Shown here piece by piece: positions 44,343 through 52,606 of a stretch of DNA of 64,000 bases. This DNA comes from Methylobacterium oryzae. Its GTDB lineage: Bacteria > Pseudomonadota > Alphaproteobacteria > Rhizobiales > Beijerinckiaceae. Location: NCBI RefSeq assembly GCF_021398735.1, contig NZ_CP090350.1, positions 382,001-446,000 of the forward strand, given 5' to 3'. Below the pieces are notes generated by a model, which made no database searches, had not been told where the DNA came from, and was given only the letters and a program-made list of their open reading frames with translations. Each line of letters begins with the position of its first letter. The stretch's first letter is position 1. Position numbers and translations under genes: made by a program.

Positions 44343-45419
44343 ATGGCCCGCAAGAACCTCCTCGCCGGCCTGCTCGATCCGGCCGACCAGACCGAGTTGA
44401 CCGCGGTCAACTCGCCCCGCGACGACGCGGCGGCCGCGCGATCGGAGCGGGGCCCGGCCCCGGCCGTTCCCAGCTTCACCGGCCGCGGCGCAGTCGGCGC
44501 GATGAGCCGGTCCCTGGAGCGCCTGACCTCCGAAGTCGTCTCGGCGCGCGCCGCGGAGGACCAGCTCAGGTCCGGCAGCGTCGCGGTCGATCTCGATCCG
44601 GGCCTCGTCGACCCGTCGCCGGCCCCCGACCGGCTGCCGGTGATCGACGGCCCCGGCGAGGACGCCTTCGTCGCCGTCATCCGGGCGCAGGGGCAGCAGA
44701 CCCCGATCCTGGTGCGGCCCCATCCCACCGTCAGCGGGCGCTATCAGGTCGCGTTCGGCCACCGGCGGCTGCGGGCCGCGGCCGCGCTGGGGCGGCCGGT
44801 CCGCGCGCTGGTGCGGACGCTCACGGATGCCGAACTCGTCGTCGCCCAGGGTCAGGAGAACAACGCGCGGGCCGATCTCAGCTTCATCGAGCGGGCCGCC
44901 TTCGCCCTGACGCTGGAGCGGCTCGGGCACGGGCGCGACGTGATCATGGCCGCCCTGCTCGTCGACAAGACCGAGCTGTCGCGCCTGATCGCGGCGCGGC
45001 GCGCCCTGCCCGATTCTGTGATCGCCGCCATCGGTCCCGCCCCGAAGGCGGGACGCCGCCGGTGGATGAGCCTCGCGGATCGCCTCGCCAGCCCGGAGAT
45101 GCGGGCGCGGGTCGATGAGATCGTCGCCGCGGACGCCTTCGCGACCCTGTCCTCCGACCAGCGGTTCGTGCGCGTGTACGCGGCCGTGGCGCCGGTCCCA
45201 GCCCCGGCGCCACCGGTGGTCCGCGCGGGGCCGGAGGCGGGGCTGGCGGAGGACGGGCGCCGCTTGGCGCGCATCGAGCGGACCCCGACGACCGTGGGCC
45301 TGATCATCGACGAGACGCTCCATCCCGCCTTCGGCGACTTCCTCGTCGCGCGCCTCCCGGAGCTGTTCGCGGCCTACGAGCGCGAGCAGGCGCGCGGCCC
45401 GGAGCGATCCGGGCTCTGA
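44343..45419 (+). CDS. repB: RepB, ParB-type partition protein of a repABC cassette
   Basis: 358 residues. It starts MARKNLLAGLLDP, followed by a ParB N-terminal nuclease-like domain (about 105-195: IRAQGQQTPILVRPHP, YQVAFGHRRLRAAAALGRPV, QGQENNARADLSFIERAAFA) and the helix-turn-helix region (MAALLVDKTELSRLIAARRA). It binds parS; one candidate parS lies inside its own 5' coding region (44396-44411). It follows repA by four bases, so translation is probably coupled. There is no repC after it, unlike in standard repABC operons. Confidence 0.94.
   Translation: MARKNLLAGLLDPADQTELTAVNSPRDDAAAARSERGPAPAVPSFTGRGAVGAMSRSLERLTSEVVSARAAEDQLRSGSVAVDLDPGLVDPSPAPDRLPVIDGPGEDAFVAVIRAQGQQTPILVRPHPTVSGRYQVAFGHRRLRAAAALGRPVRALVRTLTDAELVVAQGQENNARADLSFIERAAFALTLERLGHGRDVIMAALLVDKTELSRLIAARRALPDSVIAAIGPAPKAGRRRWMSLADRLASPEMRARVDEIVAADAFATLSSDQRFVRVYAAVAPVPAPAPPVVRAGPEAGLAEDGRRLARIERTPTTVGLIIDETLHPAFGDFLVARLPELFAAYEREQARGPERSGL
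44396..44411. promoter_or_regulatory. Candidate parS partition site 2
   Basis: A second exact copy of GTTGACCGCGGTCAAC, here within codons 18-24 of repB. Extended by GA...TC it is a perfect 20-bp palindrome. Presence of the same 16-mer in two different genes is unlikely by chance. Confidence 0.85.
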
Positions 45420-45433
45420 GGTCGCGCCGCCCG

Positions 45434-45469
45434 GGCCTCGCGCCGCCGGGGCGGACCGGTCGCGAGGCC
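45434..45469 (+). terminator. Hairpin after repB
   Basis: GGCCTCGCG (45434-45442) pairs with CGCGAGGCC (45461-45469) around an 18-base GC-rich loop, 15 bases after the repB stop. No U-run follows. It may serve both repB and the convergent secreted-protein gene. Confidence 0.4.
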
Positions 45470-45545
45470 GCCGGTCCCCGAGATCCGCCGCGCGCGATCC
45501 GCCCGCACGGGGGAGGGGGCTCCGGCGCGCTGCGTGAGGCCCCGG

Positions 45546-46010
45546 CTACCTGCAGGCCTCGGCCCGCTTGTCGATCAGGCCGCGCAGCCCGGAGAGGCTG
45601 ATCTCCTCCGTGATGGCCTCGTGCCATCGGTCCAGCAGGCGGATGCTGAAGCGTCGACCGGCCAGAATATCTTTCAATACGTCCCCATTCAGCGTGATCA
45701 CTCCGGCGTCCTGCATCTGCGTTGTGGGAAACATCGCGTTTGAAACAGGTCCCTCGTCGATCCGATACTGATAATTGAAGATGGAATTCTTTGGCAGGCC
45801 GGTGATCTCGATGCGGTCGCCGACGATCTGGATGCGCGACCGCGCCTTCGGCGCCAGAACGCAGGCGACGTCGCCGCTCGACGGGGCCGCCGATTTCCTG
45901 AGCACCCAATCGCCCTCGCCGGCGACCGTCTGTCCGGCCTCCTGAGCGTGGCCCAGGCCCGCGACAAGGCAGAGCGCGACGGCGCAGATCGTGACCCTCA
46001 TGAACGACAT
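45546..46010 (-). CDS. Secreted hypothetical protein, 154 aa
   Basis: A Sec signal peptide covers about 1-22 (VTICAVALCLVAGLGHAQ). The mature part has no motif I recognise: VACVLAPKARSRIQIVGDRI, then ITGLPKNSIFNYQYRIDEGP and SIRLLDRWHEAITEEISLSG suggest a small beta domain with a C-terminal helix and two Cys (VACV and EACR) that could form a disulfide. ATGs at 46010 and 46001 are both possible starts. It is convergent with repB. Confidence 0.65.
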   Translation of the reverse strand: MSFMRVTICAVALCLVAGLGHAQEAGQTVAGEGDWVLRKSAAPSSGDVACVLAPKARSRIQIVGDRIEITGLPKNSIFNYQYRIDEGPVSNAMFPTTQMQDAGVITLNGDVLKDILAGRRFSIRLLDRWHEAITEEISLSGLRGLIDKRAEACR

Positions 46011-46169
46011 CCCCGCTTCACCCGCCGGTCCGGCCCTGGGACCAACATCGTTCGCGCGGCGGCGCCGTCGATCTAAGACACATTCGCCCGGTCACCGGCA
46101 GGCGCGCGCCGGCGGATCCGCGATCGGGTCAGCCCCGCCTCTGCGACTCCTCCGGGGCCCTCGGCGGCC

Positions 46170-47351
46170 CTACGGCGTCACGCCGGCCGACCGGAGCCGC
46201 GCCGCGAGTCGCGGATACACGCGCAGCGCGTTCCCGGCGTAGATCTTGGCCCGGTCCGCGTCCGGGATCGCCGCGGCCTCGACGTAGCGCTTGGTGTCGT
46301 CGTAGGCGTGGCCGGTCTCGGGATCGACCCCGTTCACCGCGCCGACCATCTCTGAGGCGAACAGCACGTTCTCGCGCGGGACGACCTTGAGCAGCAGGTC
46401 GATGCCGGGCTGATGGTAGACGCAGGTGTCGAAGAAGACGTTGCGCATCAGCTCGGACAGCGGCGGCCGCTTCATGTCCTGGGCCAGCCCCCGGTAGCGT
46501 CCCCAGTGATAGGGCACGGCACCCCCGCCGTGCGGGATGATCAGGCGCAGCGTCGGAAAGTCCTTGAACAGGTCCGAGGTCACGAACTGCATGAAGGCGG
46601 TGGTGTCGCCGTTGATGTAGTGCGCCCCGGTCGCGTGGAAGTTGGGATTGGCCGAGGCGCTGACATGCACCATGCCGGGCACGTCGAGCTCGACCATCTT
46701 CTCCCAGAGCGGGTACCAGAACCGGTCGGAGAGCGGCGGATCGGTCCAGTAGCCCCCGGACGGGTCCGGGTTGACGTTGCAGCCGACGAAGCCGAGCTCC
46801 TTGACGCAGCGCTCGAGCTCGGCCGTGCAGTTCTTGGGCGAGACACCCGGCGATTGCGGCAGCTGGCAGACGCCGACGAAGTTCTGCGGCATCAGGCTCG
46901 TCACACGGTGGATCATGTCGTTCGACACGATCGACCAGTCGAGGCTGGTGCGGGCCGTGCCGATATGGTGGCCCATCCCGCCGGCCCGCGGCGAGAACAG
47001 CGCCAGGGAGATGCCGCGCTCGGACTGGAGCTTGAGCTGCCGCCCGCTCACGCTGGCGCGCACCGCGTCGTCGCTGACTTGCAGGTCCGACGGCTTGGGG
47101 GACTGGCCCGGGTCGTTGAGCGCGCCGATCTGGCGCTTGCGCCAGTCCAGCATGGCGGCCGGCTCGGTGGTGTAGTGCCCGTGGCAGTCGATCACCAGAC
47201 CCGTGTAGCGCGACGGCTCGGCCCGCGCGGCGCCGGCCGTCAGCGCCGCCGCCCCCAGCCCCGCGAGGCGGCCCAGGAAGCCGCGCCGGGGCAGGCAGCA
47301 CGCGCAGCCCGCGCCGGTGATCGGCGTGGCCGGATCTGCCGCCGCGATCAT
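46170..47351 (-). CDS. Exported amidohydrolase, 4-oxalomesaconate hydratase (LigJ)-like
   Basis: 393 residues. Residues 1-46 are a twin-arginine leader (CCLPRRGFLGRLAGLGAAAL, cleavage near ARA). The mature enzyme matches LigJ: IDCHGHYTTEPAAMLDW (metal HxH), PSDLQVSDDAVRAS, GISLALFSPRAGGMGHHIGT, LPQSPGVSPKNCTAELERCV, GFVGCNVNPDPSGGYWTDPP, MVHVSASANPNFHATGAHYI and PHGGGAVPYHWGR. LigJ hydrates 4-oxalomesaconate in protocatechuate 4,5-cleavage, a cytoplasmic route, so export is odd and the true substrate may differ. The start overlaps the stop of the beta-propeller gene by four bases (ATGA). Confidence 0.88.
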   Translation of the reverse strand: MIAAADPATPITGAGCACCLPRRGFLGRLAGLGAAALTAGAARAEPSRYTGLVIDCHGHYTTEPAAMLDWRKRQIGALNDPGQSPKPSDLQVSDDAVRASVSGRQLKLQSERGISLALFSPRAGGMGHHIGTARTSLDWSIVSNDMIHRVTSLMPQNFVGVCQLPQSPGVSPKNCTAELERCVKELGFVGCNVNPDPSGGYWTDPPLSDRFWYPLWEKMVELDVPGMVHVSASANPNFHATGAHYINGDTTAFMQFVTSDLFKDFPTLRLIIPHGGGAVPYHWGRYRGLAQDMKRPPLSELMRNVFFDTCVYHQPGIDLLLKVVPRENVLFASEMVGAVNGVDPETGHAYDDTKRYVEAAAIPDADRAKIYAGNALRVYPRLAARLRSAGVTP

Positions 47352-48496
47352 CGCGCGCCGCCCTCCGGCAGGGCGGCGCGCTTGCGCAGCACCATGTCGC
47401 CCCGGAACAGGAACTTCTGCGCCCGCTTCCCGGTGTCGACCTCGGTGGTGAAGACGTTGCCCTTGGAGTCGATCGCGAGGTTGTGGACCCAGTGGAAGTC
47501 GCCGGCCATCCGGCCGTTGCGGCCGAAGCGGCCGAGGACCTCGCCGGTGTCGCGGCTCAGGGTGCGGACCTCGTTGTTGGCCCCGTCGGCGTTGAGCAGG
47601 TAGGTCTGGCGCTCGTCCGGCCACAGGGCGAGTTCCCAGACCGAGCCGTTGGCCCGGGTGTTCTTCTCGACGAACATCTCCTTGACGAAGGTGCCGTCCT
47701 TCCGGAACACCTGGATCCGGTCGTTGGTCCGGTCACACACGTAGACGAGGCCGTCGCGGGCGATCTGCACGCAGTGCACCGGGTTGGCGAATTGCTGGGA
47801 CGGGGCCGCCGCCGGATCGTAGGGGCCGAGCTTGTCGTCGGTCGGCGGCTTGCCGTAGGCGCCCCACATCCGCTTGAACGCGCCGGTCTCCGCGTCGAAC
47901 ACGATGACGCGGTGGTTGTAGTAGCCATCGGCCACGTAGAGCTCGTTCGTCTCCGGGTCGACCATCATGCCGGCCGGCTTGCCGAGGCGGCTCGTGTCCC
48001 GGCTGTCGGTCTGCGGCCCCTGCTTGCCGATCTGCAGCACGAACTTGCCGTCCGGGGTGAACTTCAGGATCTGGCCGTCGGTGTCGCCGTTGCCGGCGAG
48101 CCAGACGAAGCCCTTGTGGTCGATGTGGATGCCGTGCTCGTTCTGGGGCCACTGATAGCCCTCGCCCGGGCCGCCCCAGGACTTCACCAGGCGCCCGGCC
48201 TGGTCGAAGACGAGGACCGGCGGCGCCGGCTTGCAGCAGCGGGTGCGAGGCGGATCGAGGCTCGCGGCCTTCTCGTCGTCGGTGAGGGTGCGCGGCCGCT
48301 GGATCACCCAGACATTGTCCTGCGCGTCGACCGCGACGCCCGCCGCCTGACCCATGATCCAGTCGTTCGGCAGGCGCTGCGGCCAGGCCGGATCGACCTC
48401 GAAGCGCAGCGGCTCCTCGGCGAAGGCCGGAACGGCGAATGTCAGCACTGTCAGCGAGGCCGCAGCCGTCAGCCGACGCAGCACGCGTCGCAGCAT
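47348..48496 (-). CDS. Exported NHL-repeat beta-propeller protein
   Basis: 382 residues with a Sec signal peptide (about 1-26, LTAAASLTVLTFAVPAFA). At least five NHL-like blades are visible, for example GPGEGYQWPQNEHGIHIDHK, KPAGMMVDPETNELYVADGY, FANPVHCVQIARDGLVYVCD and FHWVHNLAIDSKGNVFTTEV. The pattern resembles the peptidyl-alpha-hydroxyglycine lyase group of propellers, but no catalytic claim is made. It is translationally coupled to the exported LigJ-like enzyme (four-base overlap), which suggests that the two act together in the periplasm. Confidence 0.88.
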   Translation of the reverse strand: MLRRVLRRLTAAASLTVLTFAVPAFAEEPLRFEVDPAWPQRLPNDWIMGQAAGVAVDAQDNVWVIQRPRTLTDDEKAASLDPPRTRCCKPAPPVLVFDQAGRLVKSWGGPGEGYQWPQNEHGIHIDHKGFVWLAGNGDTDGQILKFTPDGKFVLQIGKQGPQTDSRDTSRLGKPAGMMVDPETNELYVADGYYNHRVIVFDAETGAFKRMWGAYGKPPTDDKLGPYDPAAAPSQQFANPVHCVQIARDGLVYVCDRTNDRIQVFRKDGTFVKEMFVEKNTRANGSVWELALWPDERQTYLLNADGANNEVRTLSRDTGEVLGRFGRNGRMAGDFHWVHNLAIDSKGNVFTTEVDTGKRAQKFLFRGDMVLRKRAALPEGGAR

Positions 48497-48767
48497 CTCG
48501 GTTTCCTCTCCCGATTTTTACTCAATTCGTGCCGCCATGAGAGGCTGAAAGGCCGCCCTCGTCCAGCATCGCGCAGCATATCTGGGTAACATCCCGGGAT
48601 GCTTGCGCCCGGATGTGCCCGTCCGCGCGCGGTCCCGGCCGCCGCCGGGTCGAGTCGAGGCGCGCGCCGAGATGCGCCCTGGGCGGCCCGAGGCTGTATC
48701 CTTCCCGCGCCGACGGCGAACAGGGACGGTACGTCCCGCATCGACGAGTCCGGATGGAGGCGCCCCC

Positions 48768-49547
48768 ATGATGACGCGCAGAACGCTGACCCGCACCCTT
48801 GCCGCCGGCGCGGCCGCCGCGCTGCTGCCCGGACCGGCCACCGCCCAGGACCTCCCGCGGGCGCGCAACGTCGTGCTGGTCCACGGGCTGTTCGCCGACG
48901 GGTCGTGCTGGTCGGAGGTGATCCCGCACCTGCAGGCGGCCGGCCTCTCCGTCAACTCCGTGCAGAACCCGCTGACCACCCTCGCGGAAGCGGTGGCCTC
49001 GGCGCAGCGCGTGCTGGCCCGCCAGGAGGGACCGACCGTCCTCGTCGGCCACTCGTTCTCCGGCATGATCGTGACCGAAGCCGGGATCGACCCGAAGGTC
49101 TCGGCGCTGGTCTACGTGGCGGCGCGGGCGCCGGACGCGAACGAGGATTACGCGGCGCTGGCGAAGGCCTACCCGACCCCGCCCGCCTCGGCCGGCATCG
49201 TGTTCGACGGCGACGAGGGGCGCCTGAGCGAGGCGGCGTTCCTGCGGGATTTCGCGGGCGACCTGCCGGTGGAGAAGGCGCGGGTGCTGTTCGCGGTCCA
49301 GCAGCCGTTCCGCAAGGCCCTGCTGACGGGACGGACCACCCAGGCCGCCTGGCGCTCGAAGCCGAGCTTCTACGCGGTGTCGACCGAGGATCGGACCATC
49401 GACCCGGACCTCGAACGGTTCATGGCCAAGCGCATGAACGCGCGGACCGTCGAGCTCCGGGCGAGCCACCTGTCCCTGATCTCGCGCGCTCCGGATATCG
49501 CGGATCTCATCCTCGAGGCGGCCGGCCAGCCCCGCCGTCGTCGCTGA
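48768..49547 (+). CDS. Secreted alpha/beta hydrolase, duplicate B
   Basis: 259 residues, MMTRRTLTRTLAAGAAAALL leader with cleavage near TAQ. Catalytic motifs are VGHSFSG (Ser), STEDRTIDPD (Asp) and RASHLSLISR (His). It differs from the copy at 31570-32349 at about 35 positions and has the same length. The similarity begins near 48695, so the presumed promoter was copied too, and stops a few bases after the stop codon. It is divergent from the beta-propeller gene. The substrate is probably a small ester or lactone. Confidence 0.92.
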   Translation: MMTRRTLTRTLAAGAAAALLPGPATAQDLPRARNVVLVHGLFADGSCWSEVIPHLQAAGLSVNSVQNPLTTLAEAVASAQRVLARQEGPTVLVGHSFSGMIVTEAGIDPKVSALVYVAARAPDANEDYAALAKAYPTPPASAGIVFDGDEGRLSEAAFLRDFAGDLPVEKARVLFAVQQPFRKALLTGRTTQAAWRSKPSFYAVSTEDRTIDPDLERFMAKRMNARTVELRASHLSLISRAPDIADLILEAAGQPRRRR

Positions 49548-49729
49548 CCGGACGCGGCTCGCTTGCGGGCGCTCGTCCCTCCCCACGGTTCCCGGTCCGG
49601 GGTTCCCGTGCCGGGCCGGACGGCGGGGAGGGGGCTGGGCTGCGTGCGGCGAAGGTCCCGGGATGTCCGGACGCGGTCCCTCGGCCCTACCTATCGGTCA
49701 TCGGGCCGAAACGGATCTGGAGCGCGCGC

Positions 49730-50143
49730 ATGCAGGACATCCCGTTGGGGGCGAAGGGGAGCTTCGCCATGCTGGTCGGGCCGTCACATCTGGCCAGCCA
49801 GTTCAAGGACAACATCCTGCCGCCGGTCTTCGCCACGCCGATGATGGTCCTGATCATGGAGAACGCGGCGCTGAACGCCGTCCGCCAGTACCTCGATCCC
49901 GGCGAGAGCGCCGTCGGGACCAAGGTGGACGTGACCCACATGGCGGCGACCCCGGTCGGGCACCGCGTCCGGGCGGAAGCCGAGGTGGTCGGCGTCGCCG
50001 GACGCCAGATCCAGTTCCGCGTCGCGGCCTGGGACGAGTCGGAGCAGATCGGGTCCGGGACGCACGAGCGGATGATCGTCGACATCGAGCGGCTCGGCAA
50101 ACGTCTCGCCGCCAAACAGCCCGCCCCGTCGAAGCGCGCGTAG
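49730..50143 (+). CDS. Hotdog-fold thioesterase, FlK-like
   Basis: 137 residues. VFATPMMVLIMENAALNAVR is the hotdog helix with its Glu; LDPGESAVGTKVDVTHMAAT and SGTHERMIVDIERL are the other family motifs, matching fluoroacetyl-CoA thioesterase-like proteins (Thr42/Glu50/His76 in FlK). Here the Thr of VFATP, the Glu of MEN and the His of VTHMAAT occupy those places. It would hydrolyse a short acyl-CoA thioester; fluoroacetyl-CoA itself is not implied. No operon partner is evident. Confidence 0.88.
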   Translation: MQDIPLGAKGSFAMLVGPSHLASQFKDNILPPVFATPMMVLIMENAALNAVRQYLDPGESAVGTKVDVTHMAATPVGHRVRAEAEVVGVAGRQIQFRVAAWDESEQIGSGTHERMIVDIERLGKRLAAKQPAPSKRA

Positions 50144-50212
50144 GGTCCGGGCCGTGGCCCCTGGCACCTGTGGGACCGACGAGCCCGGCTCGGTGCCGAC
50201 GGGCTTCGACCC

Positions 50213-50821
50213 TCAATCCGGGCGGCCCGCGCCAGCGGACTCGGTCTGCCGCACCGCGACGGCAGCCCTGATCGCCTCGTAATCGGCCTTCTTCAGGACA
50301 CGCCGGGTCACGAGATCCTCCGGGGAGCCGTAGGGCCGGAACGCGACGATCCGGCGCCCGATCATGCCGGCCCCGAGGGCGTTCAGCTCCTCGACGGACG
50401 CCGTGTTGAGGTCGACGCCCTGGCCTGGAGAAGCTGGCGGCTGGCCGGAGCCCGGCGCGCCCTCGGCCTGCTGCGGCGGCGCCGCCGGCTTCGCCACCCC
50501 GCTTGCCGCGGGGGCATCCGGCGACGCTGCCGGCGATGCGGGCGGGGTTGCCGCCAGGGACGACGGGGGGGCGGCTGTCGCGTTCCGCGGTGCCGGGGCG
50601 ACGCGCTGGGCGGATCCGGCGTTCGGCCCCGGATAGACGGACCGGATGGCCTCGCCCTGCGGGTCGATCCCGGATCGGTCCTGCTTGGACACGGGAATCG
50701 GTGTGGACGCTTGCCTGTCGCGGCTCGCGTGAGGGCGGGGCCCGTAGGAGATCCAGAGGCCCGCCAGGACGACTGCGGCCGCCGCCAGACCGGCGCTGAT
50801 GGACAGCGTGGATCGGCTCAT
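50213..50821 (-). CDS. Membrane-anchored helix-hairpin-helix (ComEA-like) protein
   Basis: 202 residues. An N-terminal membrane anchor (about 5-27, LSISAGLAAAAVVLAGLWIS), a long Pro/Ala-rich spacer (about 60-130) and a C-terminal helix-hairpin-helix domain (about 135-195: VDLNTASVEELNALGAGMIG, then RIVAFRPYGSPEDLVTRRVL). This is the ComEA/T2SK layout, for DNA binding outside the membrane. The ATG at 50821 has a strong GAGGAGG site. No other competence gene is in the window. Confidence 0.88.
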   Translation of the reverse strand: MSRSTLSISAGLAAAAVVLAGLWISYGPRPHASRDRQASTPIPVSKQDRSGIDPQGEAIRSVYPGPNAGSAQRVAPAPRNATAAPPSSLAATPPASPAASPDAPAASGVAKPAAPPQQAEGAPGSGQPPASPGQGVDLNTASVEELNALGAGMIGRRIVAFRPYGSPEDLVTRRVLKKADYEAIRAAVAVRQTESAGAGRPD

Positions 50822-51050
50822 TCTCACAACCTCCTCTTGGCGGGCGGGGCACTGTCCCACGGCGATGGCACTGTCGAGGCGGGCTAACCCAGCCCGAGCG
50901 GCATCGCCATCCGCCGCGTGAGGTTCGCTGATCCGAATCGTGCGGCGCGCTGGCGCAGCTCACGGTCGCGCGGGCCGCGCGGCGAGGCGGCCGGCGTCGT
51001 CGCCCGCGCGGGGCCGCACGTCTGATAACGCCGCAGCGCGGGTCCGGCCG

Positions 51051-51998
51051 TCAGAGCTCGAGCGTCACGGCGTCCCGCGCGCGCGAGACGCAGGGCATCA
51101 TGCGGCTCCCGCGCTTGGCGAGCGGCAGGACCGCGTCGCGGTGGAGGACCGCGCCGTCGCGATAGCCGCACTCGCAGGCGCCGCAGACGCCGAGCTCGCA
51201 GGAGGAGGGCAGGTCGAGCCCCGCGCCGCGCAGCACGTCGAGCAGCGACCGGTCGGCGGGCACGTGGAGCACCTGCCCGGTGGAGGCGATGCGCGCCTCG
51301 AACGGCTCCGGTACGAAGCCCTCGTCGCGCAGCGGCTCGAAATGCTCGCTGTGCACCCGCTCGGCGGGCCAGCCCCGCGCGACCAGACCCTCCTGGACCG
51401 CGTCCATGAGGCGCCGCGGCCCGCAGGCGTAGGCGTGGGTCCCGGTCTCGGCCGGGCCGAGGGCGTCGGGGTCGAAGCGCCGCCCCTCGGACCCGAACCA
51501 GCACCGGAGGCGCGGCCCGCAGACCGTCCGCACCGCCGCCAGCAGCGGCGCGCGCTCGGGGGAGGGGGCGCAGAGATGGAACGCGTAGTCCGCCCCCGAC
51601 GCGGAGAGCGCGCGCGCCATGGCGAGCAGGGGCGTCACCCCGATCCCGCCGGCCACGAGCAGGTGGCGGCGCGCGCCGGGGTCGAGGGGGAAGTTGTTGC
51701 GGGGCGCCGAGACGTGGGCGAACGCCCCCGGCGCGAGCGTCTCGTGCGCCCAGGCCGAGCCGCCCCGGCCGGCCGCCTCCCGCTTGATCGCGATCTCGTA
51801 GCGGCTCCGGTCGGCCGGGTCGCCGCACAGCGAGTACTGTCGCACCCGCCCGTCCGGCAGGCGCAGGTCGACGTGGGCGCCGGCCGTCCAGGCGGGGAGT
51901 TCCGGGCGCGCGGGATGGACCAGACCGAGGTGCAGCACCTCCGGCGTCGTCGCGACCGCGTCGGCGACGCGCAGCTTCATGATCAGGCGGGCCGTCAT
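51051..51998 (-). CDS. Ferredoxin reductase with C-terminal [2Fe-2S] domain (VanB-like)
   Basis: 315 residues. FAD/FMN-binding domain: VDLRLPDGRVRQYSLCGDPA (RxYS). NAD-binding domain: LLVAGGIGVTPLLAMARAL and AYACGPRRLMDAVQ. The plant-type ferredoxin domain near the C-terminus has SCELGVCGACECGYRDG (CxxxxCxxC) and a last Cys in RMMPCVSRA. Such class IA reductases pass electrons from NAD(P)H to a partner oxygenase. No Rieske oxygenase is present here; instead a MOSC protein is encoded 14 bases upstream, and fused MOSC-reductase proteins exist elsewhere, so the MOSC protein is the likely partner. Confidence 0.92.
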   Translation of the reverse strand: MTARLIMKLRVADAVATTPEVLHLGLVHPARPELPAWTAGAHVDLRLPDGRVRQYSLCGDPADRSRYEIAIKREAAGRGGSAWAHETLAPGAFAHVSAPRNNFPLDPGARRHLLVAGGIGVTPLLAMARALSASGADYAFHLCAPSPERAPLLAAVRTVCGPRLRCWFGSEGRRFDPDALGPAETGTHAYACGPRRLMDAVQEGLVARGWPAERVHSEHFEPLRDEGFVPEPFEARIASTGQVLHVPADRSLLDVLRGAGLDLPSSCELGVCGACECGYRDGAVLHRDAVLPLAKRGSRMMPCVSRARDAVTLEL

Positions 51999-52012
51999 CG
52001 CGCGCAGCTCCG

Positions 52013-52606
52013 TCAGTCCAGCAGCGCGATCGCGTCGCCGGGCCGGATCACGCCGCCGCTCTCGATCCCGCAGTTCAGGCCCGAGCGGTTGTAGAGCGGC
52101 AGGTAGACCGGCATTCCGAGCAGCTCCTCGAGATAGCGGCAGGGGAAGTTGAGGCGCCCGCCCCGCAGGATCACCGCGCCGACCCGGAAGCGCCGGCCGA
52201 CCAAGTGGTTGAGCGGCACGCCGCGCACCGTGAGGTTGCGCCGATGGTCCCCCGGCAGGAGGCGCAGCGGCCCCTCCTGCAGCGGCGGGTCGTTGCGGTT
52301 GAGGGCGTCGAGGGCCTCCTGCTCGATCAGCGTGACCTCGCGCACGTCGGGCTTGGGCGAGTAGGTGCCGGTGCCGAGGAAGTAGCGGTCGCCCTCGATC
52401 CCGCGGCCGGCCACGCACACGGCCTCGGACACCTCCTCCATCTCGTAGCTCGCCGCGGGGGCGATGTGGATGTGGGTCAGGCTGCCGACCCAGCCGGCGG
52501 CGCCGCCCGGAACCCGGACGGCGGCCGATCCGGCCGCGTGCGCGAAGGCCTCGACCATGCGGGGTGCGGTCTCGCCGGTCATCGTGCTGGTCGCCTCGGT
52601 TGTCAT
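52013..52606 (-). CDS. MOSC domain protein (YiiM-like molybdenum-cofactor enzyme)
   Basis: 197 residues. The N-terminal part (about 35-60, VGSLTHIHIAPAASYEMEEV) and the MOSC core GIEGDRYFLGTGTYS, VTLIEQEALDAL, RRNLTVRGVPLNHLVGRRFR and LNFPCRYLEELLG are seen; the Cys in FPCRY is the expected molybdenum ligand. YiiM and mARC relatives reduce N-hydroxylated compounds using a flavin/iron-sulfur reductase. Here a [2Fe-2S] reductase gene is next downstream and RidA overlaps upstream (ATGA). A reductive step on an N-hydroxy or N-oxide compound is therefore proposed. Confidence 0.9.
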   Translation of the reverse strand: MTTEATSTMTGETAPRMVEAFAHAAGSAAVRVPGGAAGWVGSLTHIHIAPAASYEMEEVSEAVCVAGRGIEGDRYFLGTGTYSPKPDVREVTLIEQEALDALNRNDPPLQEGPLRLLPGDHRRNLTVRGVPLNHLVGRRFRVGAVILRGGRLNFPCRYLEELLGMPVYLPLYNRSGLNCGIESGGVIRPGDAIALLD

